A stretch of 64,000 bases of DNA from Geminicoccaceae bacterium (GTDB taxonomy: Bacteria; Pseudomonadota; Alphaproteobacteria; Geminicoccales; Geminicoccaceae). The translations under genes and the position numbers were made by a program. The stretch covers positions 62,001 to 126,000 of the forward strand of contig JANQNY010000006.1 in the NCBI GenBank assembly GCA_028279345.1, given 5' to 3'. Numbering within the stretch: the first letter of the stretch is position 1; every line of letters starts with the position of its first letter. Positions 1-8,852 of the stretch are shown here, piece by piece. The notes under the pieces were generated by a model. The model ran no database searches and was not told where the DNA came from. It worked only from the letters and a program-made list of their open reading frames with translations.

Positions 1-253
1 TCCACCGGTCGCGGGCGGTGAGGACCAGCACCGGCATGGCACGCCCGGCCCGTCGCCAGCGTTCGAGCACCTGGATACCGTCCATCAACGGCAAGCCCAG
101 ATCGAGGACCACGGCGTCATAGGGTTCCGTGCTGCCGAGATGGCAGGCGTCCTCTCCGTCGAGTGCGAGGTCGACGGCGTAGCCCGCCTGGGTCATCGCG
201 TCCTTGAGCTGCTGCGCGAGTTCCGGCTCGTCCTCGGCGATTAAGAGGCGCAT
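1..253 (-). CDS. OmpR-family response regulator, N-terminal part (cut by window edge)
   Basis: The reverse strand encodes a start MRLLIAEDEPELAQQLKDAM and continues to the window edge, so only about 84 residues of the receiver domain are visible. The acidic pair EDE at residues 7-9 and the phospho-acceptor region VVLDLGLPLMDG around residues 48-59 are those of a CheY-like receiver; LVLTARD near residue 76 carries the conserved Thr. The DNA-binding domain lies outside the window. The PepSY gene just upstream on the same strand ends 3 bases before this start, so the two are probably one operon. This pairing is common for QseB/PmrA-like two-component systems, and the kinase should follow off the left edge. 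Confidence 0.9.
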   Translation of the reverse strand, partial: MRLLIAEDEPELAQQLKDAMTQAGYAVDLALDGEDACHLGSTEPYDAVVLDLGLPLMDGIQVLERWRRAGRAMPVLVLTARDRW

Positions 254-256
254 GCC

Positions 257-550
257 TCAGTCCCCGGCGACGACCGCACCGGTGCGGCCGTCGACCACGA
301 TCTTCCGGACCCGGTTGCCCGATTCCAGGATCTTGAGGTGATACCGATAGCCGTCGGCGTCCTCCTCGATCCGCACATCGAGGACCTTGCTGTCCTGCGC
401 GCTGACCCGCGCTACGATCGCTGCAAGCGGCAACGACTCGCGCGTCGCTACGGCCGCCTTGGCGGCATCGTGCTCGTCGAGCGCCCAAGCCGACCCGGCC
501 ACGGCCGACACCAGCATCGCCGCGCAGATAGATGGATGTCCGACCCTCAT
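257..550 (-). CDS. PepSY domain periplasmic protein
   Basis: A 97-residue product starting MRVGHPSICAAMLVSAVAGS has a signal peptide with a likely cleavage after the AWA motif near residue 23. The mature part matches the PepSY pattern: PLAAIVARV, then VLDVRIEEDADGYRYHLKIL, then a VRKIVVDGRTGAVV ending. PepSY proteins are small periplasmic domains that often sit beside two-component systems and may modulate the sensor. The gene is first in the probable operon with the response regulator downstream. The start at 550 was chosen because the longer open frame lacks a signal peptide. Confidence 0.85.
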   Translation of the reverse strand: MRVGHPSICAAMLVSAVAGSAWALDEHDAAKAAVATRESLPLAAIVARVSAQDSKVLDVRIEEDADGYRYHLKILESGNRVRKIVVDGRTGAVVAGD

Positions 551-636
551 AGCGCAAACTTGATTGATTCTGGCTGAACGAGCGTTGAACATGGAAGCTC
601 GGAGCCGCCGTCGGCCTAGGGTTTTGGTGCCATTCG

Positions 637-993
637 ATGCTTCTGCGCATCCTCCTCTTGATGCTCCTCTCGTCGACCGGCGCCCTCGCGGGCGAAGCCG
701 ACGTCCTCGAAGTGGACGTGCGCCCGGACGGCAGCGGCTACCGGTTCGACGTGCTCGTGCAGCATGCCGACACGGGCTGGGAGCACTATGCCGACCGGTT
801 CGAGGTGCTGACGCCCGCGGGTGAGATCCTCGGCACACGCACCCTCCTCCACCCGCATGTCGACGAGCAGCCCTTCAGACGGTCCCTCACGGGCGTGATC
901 GTGCCCGACGGCATCGACGAAGTCATCGTCCGCGCCCACGACAATGTCGACGGCTATGGCGGCCGCGAGGTCCGCGTGCCGATCGAGCGTTAG
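637..993 (+). CDS. Small secreted protein, conserved hypothetical
   Basis: The 118-residue product begins with a strongly hydrophobic signal peptide (MLLRILLLMLLSSTGALA) and a probable cleavage after ALA. The mature domain of about 100 residues reads as beta-rich, with DVLEVDVRPDGSGYRFDV, HADTGWEHYADRFEVL, TLLHPHVDEQPF and DGYGGREVRVPI segments. I recall near-identical motif order in uncharacterised exported proteins of Alphaproteobacteria, but no function is established. It is divergent from the PepSY/response-regulator pair with 86 bases between starts, so a shared regulatory region is possible. Confidence 0.75.
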   Translation: MLLRILLLMLLSSTGALAGEADVLEVDVRPDGSGYRFDVLVQHADTGWEHYADRFEVLTPAGEILGTRTLLHPHVDEQPFRRSLTGVIVPDGIDEVIVRAHDNVDGYGGREVRVPIER

Positions 994-995
994 CG

Positions 996-1402
996 AACGG
1001 ACGCGGCCGCGTAGCTCAGGTCGGCCACCACCCGCCTGGACCACCTTCGGCCTGGAGCAGGCTGAGCCAACAAGAACGCCCTCGTCTCAAGCTGACCCAA
1101 AGCGGCCTCGACCGCCTTAAGCTGTGGAAGGTCAGCTGATTGCGCATTCTGGGACGTTCTTGGCCTGCCCGCTTGGGGTGAGTAACTTGAGCTGGACCCA
1201 TTTGTGAGGACCAGTTCGGTTGCTCGCCAAGTTGGTTCGGTGCCACTCTGGGGTTTCCGTTCCACGCCGATCCGCAGGTCATCGACGCCATGACCAGATT
1301 CGGCCTTGGCTCATGGCTTGCTGACCCGCAGAGAGCCGCGCGCGTCGATGGCGGCACAATCCTTGCTGTAGTCGCCCTGGTTGAAGGAAAGCTGCGGGCG
1401 GC
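996..1402 (+). other. Gene-free stretch before nasT
   Basis: No coding frame here has recognisable composition or motifs; open frames on the minus strand are low-complexity shadows. A short string resembling the 5' part of a tRNA (near 1010-1020) has no matching D-arm or acceptor partner. The stretch presumably holds the nasT promoter, but I could not place one. A GAAGGAAAG purine tract about 12 bases before the nasT ATG may be its ribosome site. Confidence 0.5.
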
Positions 1403-1978
1403 ATGCGCGTACTCCTGGTCGACGACAATGCGGAGCGGCAGGAGATGGTCCAGGCCGCGCTGGTCGAGGCGGGGCACGAGATCGTGGCCTTCGCGGCGCC
1501 TCACGACGACCTTAGAGGCGTCGTCGAGACGAGCGGCGCGGATGTCATTGTCGCCAGCCTCAGCACGCCGGACCGCGACACCATCGAGGGGTTTCGGCTC
1601 AGTGGGCCGACACCGGATCGACCCGTGGTCATGTTCGTGGACCAAGCCGGCGCACCGCTTGCCGCTGATGCCGTGCGGGCGGGCGTCGCTGCCTACATCG
1701 TCGATGGCCTCCAGCCGGCGCGCGTGGCTCCGATCCTGGCGGTCGCAGTGGCGCGCTTCGAGGAGTTTCGCCGCCTACAGAACGAACTCGCCCGCAGCCG
1801 CTCGGCGCTGGAGGACCGCAAGCTCATCGATCGCGCCAAGGGACTGCTCATGGACGGTCGTGGACTGAGCGAGAAGGACGCTTATGGCTGGCTGCGCCAG
1901 ACCGCGATGGCCCAGAATCAGCGAATGGTCGACGTCGCCCGCAGCGTGATCGCGCTCAGCGATCTCTTGAAGAAGTGA
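1403..1978 (+). CDS. nasT: NasT, ANTAR-domain RNA-binding antiterminator
   Basis: The 191-residue protein has an N-terminal receiver-like domain (MRVLLVDDNAERQEMV) and a C-terminal ANTAR domain (about 132-190: LIDRAKGLLMDGRGLSEKDAYGWLR). In the receiver the position expected to carry the phospho-acceptor Asp (VIVASLS, residues 48-54) has none. This fits what is known of NasT, whose activity is set by binding NasS rather than by phosphorylation. ANTAR proteins bind paired hairpins with hexanucleotide loops and block an adjacent terminator; such a leader lies at 3206-3325, before nrtA. nasS follows directly. Confidence 0.93.
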   Translation: MRVLLVDDNAERQEMVQAALVEAGHEIVAFAAPHDDLRGVVETSGADVIVASLSTPDRDTIEGFRLSGPTPDRPVVMFVDQAGAPLAADAVRAGVAAYIVDGLQPARVAPILAVAVARFEEFRRLQNELARSRSALEDRKLIDRAKGLLMDGRGLSEKDAYGWLRQTAMAQNQRMVDVARSVIALSDLLKK

Positions 1979-2001
1979 CGGAGAGGACGGCTCGTGGCGC
2001 G

Positions 2002-3084
2002 ATGATAAAACTCAATCTGGGGTTCATTCCGCTGACCGACGCAGCGCCGCTCGTCGTCGCGCAGGAAAGGGGCATTTTCGCGCAGTTGGGCCTCGACGTG
2101 CGGCTCGTCCGTGAGCAGGCATGGTCGTCGCTTCGCGACAAGCTCGTCCATGGCGTTCTTGATGGTGCACAGGCGCTGGCGCCCATGCCGTTGGCCATGA
2201 GCCTCGGGCTCGATGCGCCGAGCATGCCGCTACGCGCGCCACTCGTGCTTAGCCGCAACGGCAATGGCATCACACTGCGCGTCGACATTGACAACGCCCT
2301 GAAGCGGCAATCGGAGAGTGGACCGCCGGAGCGCCCGCCTCCGCGTGGTGCACACGGGCCGGGGCTGCGTCGGATCGTCGAACAGCGGCGGGCCGCTGGC
2401 CAGCGACCGTTGACCTTCGCCGTCGTCTTTCCCTGGTCTTGTCATCGCTACCAACTCCACGACTGGCTGCGCGCCGGCGGGATCGATCCGGTGCGCGACG
2501 TCGCGATCGTCGTCGTGCCGCCGCCGCGCGTGGCCGATGCCCTCGCCGCCGGCCACATCGACGGCTTTTGCGCAGGCGAGCCCTGGAACCGTCTGGCCGT
2601 CACCAATGGCGTTGGTCGCATTGCCACGACCGGACTGGAACTCTGGCCAGACGCCATGGAGAAGGTCCTGGCGTTTCGAGCTGGCTGGGCCGACGACAAC
2701 GAAGATGTCGTCGAGCGCGTGCTCCAAGCACTCCTGTGCGCCGGGACGTGGCTCGACGCGCTGGATCACCGCTTCGAGGCGGCATCCATGCTCGCCGCAA
2801 AGCCCTATCTCGACCAGCCGCCGGCCCTGATCGCCATGAGCCTCCTCGGGCTCTTGCAGACCGAGCGCGCCGATCCCGGCCGCTACATGCCGGCCATGCA
2901 TCGTTTCTGTGCGCCGGCGTGGGCGGCACCGGCGGCCGCGGACGTAGAGCGCCTTATTCGCGCCATGCGTGACGCGGGTGATGTCGAGGCGGAGCGAGCC
3001 GTCGACTGGCAGGCCGTCTACGGCGGGCCGACGCTCGATGCGGCCCGGGCCAGCTTGCCTCAGCGGATGCACTCGTTGCCTTAA
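2002..3084 (+). CDS. nasS: NasS, nitrate/nitrite-sensing CmpA/NrtA-like protein
   Basis: The 360-residue product starts MIKLNLGFIPLTDAAPLVVA and lacks a signal peptide, unlike its paralogue NrtA at 3376. It follows the NrtA/CmpA fold throughout: RDKLVHGVLDGAQALAPMPL, RNGNGITL, FPWSCHRYQLHDWLRAGGIDP, GHIDGFCAGEPWN and ALDHRFEAASMLA. Cytosolic NasS is known to hold NasT inactive until nitrate or nitrite binds. An in-frame GTG at 1975 overlaps the nasT stop and could be the true start. I prefer the ATG at 2002 because homologues begin close to the GF.PL motif. Coupled translation with nasT is likely either way. Confidence 0.9.
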   Translation: MIKLNLGFIPLTDAAPLVVAQERGIFAQLGLDVRLVREQAWSSLRDKLVHGVLDGAQALAPMPLAMSLGLDAPSMPLRAPLVLSRNGNGITLRVDIDNALKRQSESGPPERPPPRGAHGPGLRRIVEQRRAAGQRPLTFAVVFPWSCHRYQLHDWLRAGGIDPVRDVAIVVVPPPRVADALAAGHIDGFCAGEPWNRLAVTNGVGRIATTGLELWPDAMEKVLAFRAGWADDNEDVVERVLQALLCAGTWLDALDHRFEAASMLAAKPYLDQPPALIAMSLLGLLQTERADPGRYMPAMHRFCAPAWAAPAAADVERLIRAMRDAGDVEAERAVDWQAVYGGPTLDAARASLPQRMHSLP

Positions 3085-3205
3085 ATTTATGCAATTAGGT
3101 AAACACTCTTATCCTTGGCACTCAGGAGCTGATATCTTAGTCAGAGACTCCATGCTTTCGCTCTTGACGTAGATGGCAGGTGGGCTTTTATCGGGTGCAT
3201 ATGAC

Positions 3206-3271
3206 GCGCTGCACCATCGTCGGTACGGCGCTCAGGTCCGACGCCGGACCTCCCGGAAGCAAAGCCGCTTC
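3206..3271 (+). promoter_or_regulatory. Two-hairpin ANTAR (NasT) target RNA in the nrtA leader
   Basis: Hairpin 1 pairs 3206-3215 with 3222-3231 (one C/A mismatch, one G-U) and closes on the six-base loop ATCGTC at 3216-3221. Hairpin 2 pairs 3256-3260 with 3267-3271 around the six-base loop AAAGCC at 3261-3266. Both loops have A at position 1 and G at position 4, the signature of ANTAR-protein targets. Hairpin 2 uses bases 3264-3271, which are also the 5' arm of the terminator at 3264-3319, so the two folds exclude each other. NasT binding to hairpin 2 should therefore allow read-through into nrtA. A further perfect small stem (3234-3240 with 3245-3251) sits in the linker. Confidence 0.8.
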
Positions 3272-3325
3272 GACCCGCTCTACCCTGTGCCACCCGCGCC
3301 GGTAGATCGGTCGAGCGGCTTTTTT
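3264..3325 (+). terminator. Intrinsic terminator in the nrtA leader
   Basis: Bases 3264-3275 (GCCGCTTCGACC) pair with 3309-3319 (GGTCGAGCGGC) with one bulged T. An inner stem CTACC/GGTAG (3280-3284 with 3301-3305) shortens the loop, and six T residues follow at 3320-3325. The structure lies 50 bases before the nrtA start, so it is an attenuator for the nitrate operon rather than the end of nasS. It competes with ANTAR hairpin 2. Confidence 0.85.
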
Positions 3326-3375
3326 GTTGTCCAGATCCGGACGCCGTCGGCGTCGATCGCAAGAGGACCTGACCG

Positions 3376-4770
3376 ATGAATCGCCCCATCCCGCACTCGT
3401 TCGCCCGCGTCCTGACTGCCGGCGCCCTGCTCGCTGGCACCGCATTCGCCACCCCAGCCGCCGCCTGGCTCGATGTCGAGAAGGACGAGCTCACGTTCGG
3501 CTTTATCAAGCTCACCGACATGGCGCCGCTCGCCGTCGCCTACGAGCTCGGCTATTTCGAAGACGAGGGGCTGTTCGTCACCCTCGAGGCCCAGGCCAAT
3601 TGGAAGGTCCTGCTCGACCGGGTCATCGACGGCGAGCTCGACGGCGCACATATGCTCGCTGGCCAGCCGTTGGCGGCGACGATCGGCTACGGCACCGAGG
3701 CGCACATCGTGACGCCCTTCTCGATGGACCTCAACGGCAACGGCATCACCGTCTCCAATGAGGTCTGGGAGTTGATGAAGCCGCACCTCGAGATGGGTGA
3801 GGACGGTCGGCCTATCCATCCAATCGGCGCCCAGGCGCTCAAGCCCGTGGTCGAGGATTTCGCTGCCCAAGGCCGCCCATTCAACATGGGCATGGTGTTC
3901 CCGGTCTCGACCCACAACTACGAGCTACGCTACTGGCTGGCCGCCGGCGGCATTCATCCCGGCTTCTACTCGCCAGACGACATCTCCGGGAAGATCCAGG
4001 CCGAAGCGCTCCTTTCGGTCACGCCGCCGCCGCAGATGCCCGCGACGCTCGAGGCCGGCACGATCTACGGCTATGCGGTCGGAGAGCCCTGGAACCAGCA
4101 GGCGGTCTTCAAGGGCATCGGCGTGCCGGTCATCACCGACTACCAAATCTGGAAGAACAACCCGGAAAAGGTCTTCGGCATCACCGCCGCCTTTGCCGAG
4201 GCCAATCCGAACACAACCCTCGCGCTCACCAAGGCGCTCATCCGTGCCGGTCGCTGGCTCGATGAGAACGACAACGCCAACCGGATGGAGGCGGTCGAGA
4301 TGCTCGCGCGGCCGGAGTACGTCGGCGCCGACGCCGAGGTCATCGCCAACTCGATGACCGGCACGTTCGAGTACGAGAAGGGCGACAAGCGCGAGGTGCC
4401 CGACTTCAATGTATTCTTCCGCTACTTCGCGACCTATCCCTATTACTCGGACGCAGTCTGGTACCTGACGCAGATGCGGCGCTGGGGGCAGATCGCGGAG
4501 GCCATGCCCGATGCCTGGTACGATGAAATAGCGCAAGAGGTCTACCGGCCGGACATCTACCTTGAGGCCGCCCGCCTCCTGGTTGATGAGGGTCTCGCCA
4601 AAGAGGACGAGTTCCCCTGGGATACCGACGGCTACCGCGCGCCCCAGAGCGAGTTCATCGACGGCCACACGTTCGATGGCCGAGCGCCCAATGCCTATCT
4701 CGAGCAGTTCCCGATCGGCCTCAAGGGCGACGAGCGGCTCAAGGGCATTGAGGTCGTGAGCGGCGACTGA
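3376..4770 (+). CDS. nrtA: NrtA, nitrate ABC transporter substrate-binding protein
   Basis: The 464-residue protein has a signal peptide ([18 protein letters not shown], cleavage near residue 31) and the CmpA/NrtA fold: [62 protein letters not shown] and [13 protein letters not shown]. The family binds nitrate or nitrite in the periplasm and delivers it to NrtB/NrtC/NrtD. An AGAGGA site lies nine bases before the ATG. This is the first gene of a run of tightly packed genes to cysG, under control of the leader terminator. Bicarbonate (CmpA) or cyanate transporters share the fold, but the reductase genes settle nitrate/nitrite. Confidence 0.95.
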   Translation: MNRPIPHSFARVLTAGALLAGTAFATPAAAWLDVEKDELTFGFIKLTDMAPLAVAYELGYFEDEGLFVTLEAQANWKVLLDRVIDGELDGAHMLAGQPLAATIGYGTEAHIVTPFSMDLNGNGITVSNEVWELMKPHLEMGEDGRPIHPIGAQALKPVVEDFAAQGRPFNMGMVFPVSTHNYELRYWLAAGGIHPGFYSPDDISGKIQAEALLSVTPPPQMPATLEAGTIYGYAVGEPWNQQAVFKGIGVPVITDYQIWKNNPEKVFGITAAFAEANPNTTLALTKALIRAGRWLDENDNANRMEAVEMLARPEYVGADAEVIANSMTGTFEYEKGDKREVPDFNVFFRYFATYPYYSDAVWYLTQMRRWGQIAEAMPDAWYDEIAQEVYRPDIYLEAARLLVDEGLAKEDEFPWDTDGYRAPQSEFIDGHTFDGRAPNAYLEQFPIGLKGDERLKGIEVVSGD

Positions 4771-4807
4771 ACATCGGCCGCCGCCTCAAGCATCTGGAGA
4801 CGATCCC

Positions 4808-5866
4808 ATGACGGACGCCGTCGCGGCCCCCGCGCGTCGCTTAACCCTGCCCAGCCGCAGCACCTTGTGTTCGGGCCTCAGGACCCTGGGCCTCGGCGCT
4901 TTCGCCCCCCTCATCGACCTCGCCGCCGGTGATAATCCGCGCGCCCAGCTCCAAGCATTGGGTCGCGGTCTCGGCATCCCCCTCCTCGCGGTGGTCTTCT
5001 TCCTGTGGGCCTGGGCCGTGATCGCGCCGACGATCCAAACGAGCCTCGGCGCCATTCCAGGACCCGCGCAGGTCTGGGCCCAGGCGGGCGTGCTCTATGA
5101 GGACCACGTGGCCCAGCGGGAGCGTGCCGCGGCCTTCTACGAGCGGCAGGAGGAGCGTAACGCGGCCTTTGCGGAAGCAGGTCAAGAAGAGCGCATCAAG
5201 TGGCGCGACTACACGGGCAAGCCCACCTACTTCGACCAAATCGCGACCAGCCTGCAGACGGTGTTCTTCGGCTTCCTCCTGGCAAGCGTGATCGCGGTGC
5301 CGCTCGGCATCGTCTGCGGCCTCTCACCGCTCGTGAACGCCGCCTTCAACCCGCTCATCCAGATCTTCAAACCGGTCTCGCCACTGGCCTGGCTGCCGAT
5401 CGTCACGATGGTGGTGAGTGCGCTCTACGTCAGCGACGATCCCATGTTCCGCAAGTCGTTCTTGAACTCGGCGTTCACGGTCATGCTGTGCTCGCTGTGG
5501 CCGACACTCATCAACACTGCGCACGGCGTGGCCTCGATCGACAAGGACCTCTTGAACGTCGGCAAAGTCTTGCGGCTCTCCTGGTGGACACAGATCACCA
5601 AAATCGTCCTGCCCTCAGCCCTGCCGCTCATCTTCACCGGGCTGCGGCTCTCCTTGGGTGTCGGCTGGATGGTGCTCATCGCTGCCGAGATGCTCGCGCA
5701 GAACCCCGGGCTCGGGAAGTTCGTCTGGGACGAGTTCCAAAACGGCAGCTCGGACAGCCTCGCCCGCATCATGGTGGCGGTCTTCACCATCGGCATCATC
5801 GGCTTCCTGCTCGATCGCCTGATGCTCACGCTCGAGGCTCTCGTCACCCACCGGCCCGCGCACTGA
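4808..5866 (+). CDS. nrtB: NrtB, nitrate ABC transporter permease
   Basis: The 352-residue membrane protein has a first helix around residues 55-75 (LLAVVFFLWAWAVIAPTIQ). A hydrophilic periplasmic stretch follows, then the BPD_transp_1 permease core from about residue 145. The coupling loop IDKDLLNVGKVLRLSWWTQITKIVLPSALPLIFTGLR segment (about 240-280) matches the EAA motif that contacts the ATPase. The long N-terminal part before the core is usual for NrtB of proteobacteria. It lies 37 bases after nrtA, with a CTGGAG site before the ATG. Confidence 0.94.
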   Translation: MTDAVAAPARRLTLPSRSTLCSGLRTLGLGAFAPLIDLAAGDNPRAQLQALGRGLGIPLLAVVFFLWAWAVIAPTIQTSLGAIPGPAQVWAQAGVLYEDHVAQRERAAAFYERQEERNAAFAEAGQEERIKWRDYTGKPTYFDQIATSLQTVFFGFLLASVIAVPLGIVCGLSPLVNAAFNPLIQIFKPVSPLAWLPIVTMVVSALYVSDDPMFRKSFLNSAFTVMLCSLWPTLINTAHGVASIDKDLLNVGKVLRLSWWTQITKIVLPSALPLIFTGLRLSLGVGWMVLIAAEMLAQNPGLGKFVWDEFQNGSSDSLARIMVAVFTIGIIGFLLDRLMLTLEALVTHRPAH

Positions 5867-5902
5867 GCGCCCCCAGGAGTCAGACCAGGGCGGAGAACAG
5901 AC

Positions 5903-7603
5903 ATGGCCTTTCTCTCGATCGAAGGCGTCGGCAAGCGCTACGGCGACAATGTTGTGCTCAAGGGGATCAACCTCAGCCTTGAGCGCGGCGAGTTCGTCGC
6001 CGTGGTCGGCTTCTCGGGTGCCGGCAAGACCACGCTCGTGAGCATGATCGCCGGCCTCGCGACACCGGACGAAGGTGAGATTCGCATCGACGGCAAGCTG
6101 GTGCGGGGCGCCGGTCCCGATCGTGGCGTCGTCTTCCAGAGCTACTCGCTGATGCCGTGGCTCACGGTTCGCGAGAACGTGGCGCTCGCCGTCGACGCGG
6201 TGTTCGCGGCCGAGAGCGCCGTACAACGCCGGCAGCGAACCGCAGGCGTGGTCGAAATGGTCGGCCTCGCGCATGCCGCCGATCGTCGCCCGGCCGAGCT
6301 CTCGGGTGGCATGCGCCAGCGGGTGGCCGTCGCCCGCGCGCTCGCCATGGACCCCGAGGTCCTCGTCCTCGACGAGCCGCTCTCCGCACTCGATGCGCTC
6401 ACCCGCGCCAAGTTGCAGGACGAGATCGAGGCGATCTGGGAGCAGAACCGCAAGACCGTGGTCATGATCACCAACGACGTCGACGAGGCCATTCTGCTCG
6501 CCGATCGCATCGTGCCGCTGACGCCCGGCCCAGCGGCGACGCTCGGGCCCGCTTTCACGGTCGATCTGCCACGCCCGCGCGACCGCACGGCGGTCAACCA
6601 CGATGCGCGCTTCAAGCGGCTGAGGAACGATGTCACCCGCTACCTCATGGATGTGGGCGCGCTGAGCAAGAGCCAGGGTGCCGTCAGAACCGCGTGCGTG
6701 CTGCCGAGCATCGAGCCGATCCTGCCCCGGACGCTGCGCGACCAGCGCGCGTCGAGCAGGCCAGCGGACGACGGGCGGTTTCTCGAGTTCAGCCGGCTCA
6801 AGAAGGTCTACCCGACGCCAAAGGGCCCGCTCACCGTTGTCGAGGACATCGACCTCAAGCTCGCCAAGGGCGAGTTCATCTCGCTCATCGGGCACTCTGG
6901 CTGCGGAAAGTCGACAGTGCTCTCGATGGCGGCGGGCCTCAACGACATCACCGGCGGTGCCATCGTCCTCGACGGGCGTCACGTCACCATGGCGGGCCCC
7001 GACAAGGGCGTCGTTTTCCAGGCGCCGTCGCTCTTTCCCTGGCTCACCGCACGCCAGAACGTGGCGCTCGGCGTCGACCGGGTCTATCCGCAGGCAAGCC
7101 GTTCCGAGCGCGACGACATCGTCCGCTACTATCTCGAGCGGGTCGGTCTAGGTGACGCCGTCGACCGGCGCGCGGCGGACCTTTCAAACGGCATGAAGCA
7201 GCGCGTCGGCATCGCCCGTGCGTTCGCGCTCTCGCCTAAGCTGCTCTTACTCGACGAGCCCTTCGGCATGCTCGACAGCCTGACCCGCTGGGAGCTGCAG
7301 GAAGTCCTCATGGAGGTGTGGACCCGGACCCGGGTCACGGCGATCTGCGTCACCCACGACGTGGATGAGTCCATTCTCCTCGCCGATCGCGTCATCATGA
7401 TGACCAACGGACCCAACGCCGGCATCGGCAAGGTCATGGACGTGGCGCTGCCGCGCCCCCGCACGCGCAAGGCGCTCTTGGAGCATCCCGACTACTACGT
7501 CTATCGCGAGGAGGTCCTCACCTTCCTCGAAGAGCACGAGCGCGGGCTAGGGCCCAAGGCGCGGACTCCGAAGCCGACACCCGCGCCCGTCGCGGCGGCC
7601 TGA
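5903..7603 (+). CDS. nrtD: NrtC/NrtD-type nitrate ABC transporter, two fused ATPase domains
   Basis: The 566-residue protein carries two complete ABC ATPase domains. Domain 1 (about 1-250) has Walker [10 protein letters not shown], signature [14 protein letters not shown] and Walker [13 protein letters not shown]. Domain 2 (about 290-540) has Walker [10 protein letters not shown], signature [14 protein letters not shown] (Asn for the usual first Gly) and Walker [13 protein letters not shown]. In domain 1 the H-loop reads ITNDVDEA, with Asn where His is usual; domain 2 has the normal THDVDES. So one site may be degenerate, as in other asymmetric ABC pairs. It powers NrtB. In cyanobacteria NrtC and NrtD are separate, and NrtC carries a binding-protein-like tail that is absent here. 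Confidence 0.92.
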   Translation: MAFLSIEGVGKRYGDNVVLKGINLSLERGEFVAVVGFSGAGKTTLVSMIAGLATPDEGEIRIDGKLVRGAGPDRGVVFQSYSLMPWLTVRENVALAVDAVFAAESAVQRRQRTAGVVEMVGLAHAADRRPAELSGGMRQRVAVARALAMDPEVLVLDEPLSALDALTRAKLQDEIEAIWEQNRKTVVMITNDVDEAILLADRIVPLTPGPAATLGPAFTVDLPRPRDRTAVNHDARFKRLRNDVTRYLMDVGALSKSQGAVRTACVLPSIEPILPRTLRDQRASSRPADDGRFLEFSRLKKVYPTPKGPLTVVEDIDLKLAKGEFISLIGHSGCGKSTVLSMAAGLNDITGGAIVLDGRHVTMAGPDKGVVFQAPSLFPWLTARQNVALGVDRVYPQASRSERDDIVRYYLERVGLGDAVDRRAADLSNGMKQRVGIARAFALSPKLLLLDEPFGMLDSLTRWELQEVLMEVWTRTRVTAICVTHDVDESILLADRVIMMTNGPNAGIGKVMDVALPRPRTRKALLEHPDYYVYREEVLTFLEEHERGLGPKARTPKPTPAPVAAA

Positions 7604-7606
7604 GGC

Positions 7607-8842
7607 ATGGTTCGTGTCCGCCCGCATCTCGTGGTGGTCGGCGCCGGCATGGTCGCCGCCCGCTTCCTTCACGAGCTGGCGCAGCGCGCGCCCGATTGCT
7701 TTCGCGTCACCCTCATCGGCAGGGAGGACACGGCCCCCTACGACCGGGTTCAGCTGTCGGCTGTGCTCGCCGGGACCCATAGTGCCGCGGCCCTCGACCT
7801 CATGGGCGACGTCTCGAACCAGCTCGATCTCACCTTGAAGCTCGGGACGACCGTCACGGAACTCGACCCAGCTCGACGAAGCCTGACGTTGGACGGTGGC
7901 ACCACAATAGCCTTCGACATCGTCGTGCTGGCCACGGGCTCTGAGGCCGTGCGGCTGCCTCTGCCCGGCGGGCACCTCCCTGGTGTTCGCACCTTCCGTG
8001 ATCTTGCCGACGTTGAAACTTTGAGCGGCGCCTCGGGCCGGGCCGTCGTGATCGGCGGCGGCCTCCTGGGGCTCGAGGCCGCCGCGGGCCTGCGCGCCCG
8101 GGGTCTCGACGTGGCGTTGGTCCACCTGATGCCGTGGCTCATGGAACGCCAGCTCGACGCCGAAGGTGGCTCAGCCCTGGCCACCGCTATGAAGCGGCTC
8201 GGCATCGACCTCCACCTCGGCGCCAAGAGCGAAGCGATCGAAGCGGAGGGCACGGGCCTGACGCTCCGCCTCGACGGCGGCGTGCGGCTCCCCGCCGACC
8301 TCGTCGTGATGGCCGTGGGCGTTCGGCCGTACGTGGGGCTCGCGCGCGACGCCGGGCTCGCGTGCAACCGTGGCATTCTCGTCGACGATGGGCTCGCGAC
8401 GTCTGCCGAAGGCGTCTTTGCGCTCGGTGAGTGCGTCGAGCATCAGGGGACCTGCTACGGCCTTGTCTGGCCGCTCTACGCTCAGGCGCGCGTGCTGGCG
8501 CAGCAGCTGTCGGGCGACAGGGCGGCGCGCTTCGCCGGTGCTACGCCCTTCACCTCGCTCAAAGTCGCGGGGGTCGAGGTCTTCTCAGCCGGCGCCACCG
8601 ATGGCGACGACCAACTCATCCTGCGAGACCCCACTCACGGCATCTACAGGAAGCTCGTCCTCGCCGACGGCCGGCTCGAAGGTGCGGTACTCGTGGGCGA
8701 TGCCGCCGGGGGCGCCTGGTACGCCGAGCTCATCGAGCAGGGCATCCCGGTAGACGCCTGGCGCGACCGCCTGATGTTCGGCCGCGCCTACGTTCCCGAG
8801 GCCGTGGCTGACGAGCCCACGCTGGCCGTGGCGGCCGCCTGA
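7607..8842 (+). CDS. FAD-dependent NAD(P)H oxidoreductase, NirB N-terminal-like
   Basis: The 411-residue protein resembles the flavin part of NirB standing alone. It has an N-terminal dinucleotide fold (VVVGAGMVAARFLHEL), the NirB-like APYDRVQLS segment, a second nucleotide fold for NAD(P)H (AVVIGGGLLGLEAAAGLRARG, about 144-164) and an FAD-closing stretch (GVFALGECVEHQGTCYGLVWPLYAQA). No siroheme or [2Fe-2S] BFD domain is attached. It starts 3 bases after the ATPase gene and ends 10 bases before the nitrite reductase gene. It probably feeds electrons to nitrite or nitrate reduction, perhaps through the BFD-like tail of NasA. The exact partner is inferred. Confidence 0.85.
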   Translation: MVRVRPHLVVVGAGMVAARFLHELAQRAPDCFRVTLIGREDTAPYDRVQLSAVLAGTHSAAALDLMGDVSNQLDLTLKLGTTVTELDPARRSLTLDGGTTIAFDIVVLATGSEAVRLPLPGGHLPGVRTFRDLADVETLSGASGRAVVIGGGLLGLEAAAGLRARGLDVALVHLMPWLMERQLDAEGGSALATAMKRLGIDLHLGAKSEAIEAEGTGLTLRLDGGVRLPADLVVMAVGVRPYVGLARDAGLACNRGILVDDGLATSAEGVFALGECVEHQGTCYGLVWPLYAQARVLAQQLSGDRAARFAGATPFTSLKVAGVEVFSAGATDGDDQLILRDPTHGIYRKLVLADGRLEGAVLVGDAAGGAWYAELIEQGIPVDAWRDRLMFGRAYVPEAVADEPTLAVAAA

Positions 8843-8852
8843 GGAGGCGACG

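Noticed and set aside
1008-1060. tRNA-like start (GCGTAGCTCAGG)
   Set aside because: No D-arm complement, anticodon arm or acceptor 3' strand follows.
3115-3130. Possible sigma-54 promoter before the nitrate leader (TTGGCAC...AGCT)
   Set aside because: The GG and GC elements are one base too close for the strict -24/-12 spacing and the TTGC part is absent.
5615-6982. Long minus-strand open frame across nrtB/nrtCD
   Set aside because: It is antisense to well-supported transporter genes, lacks any domain and follows from G/C third-position bias.
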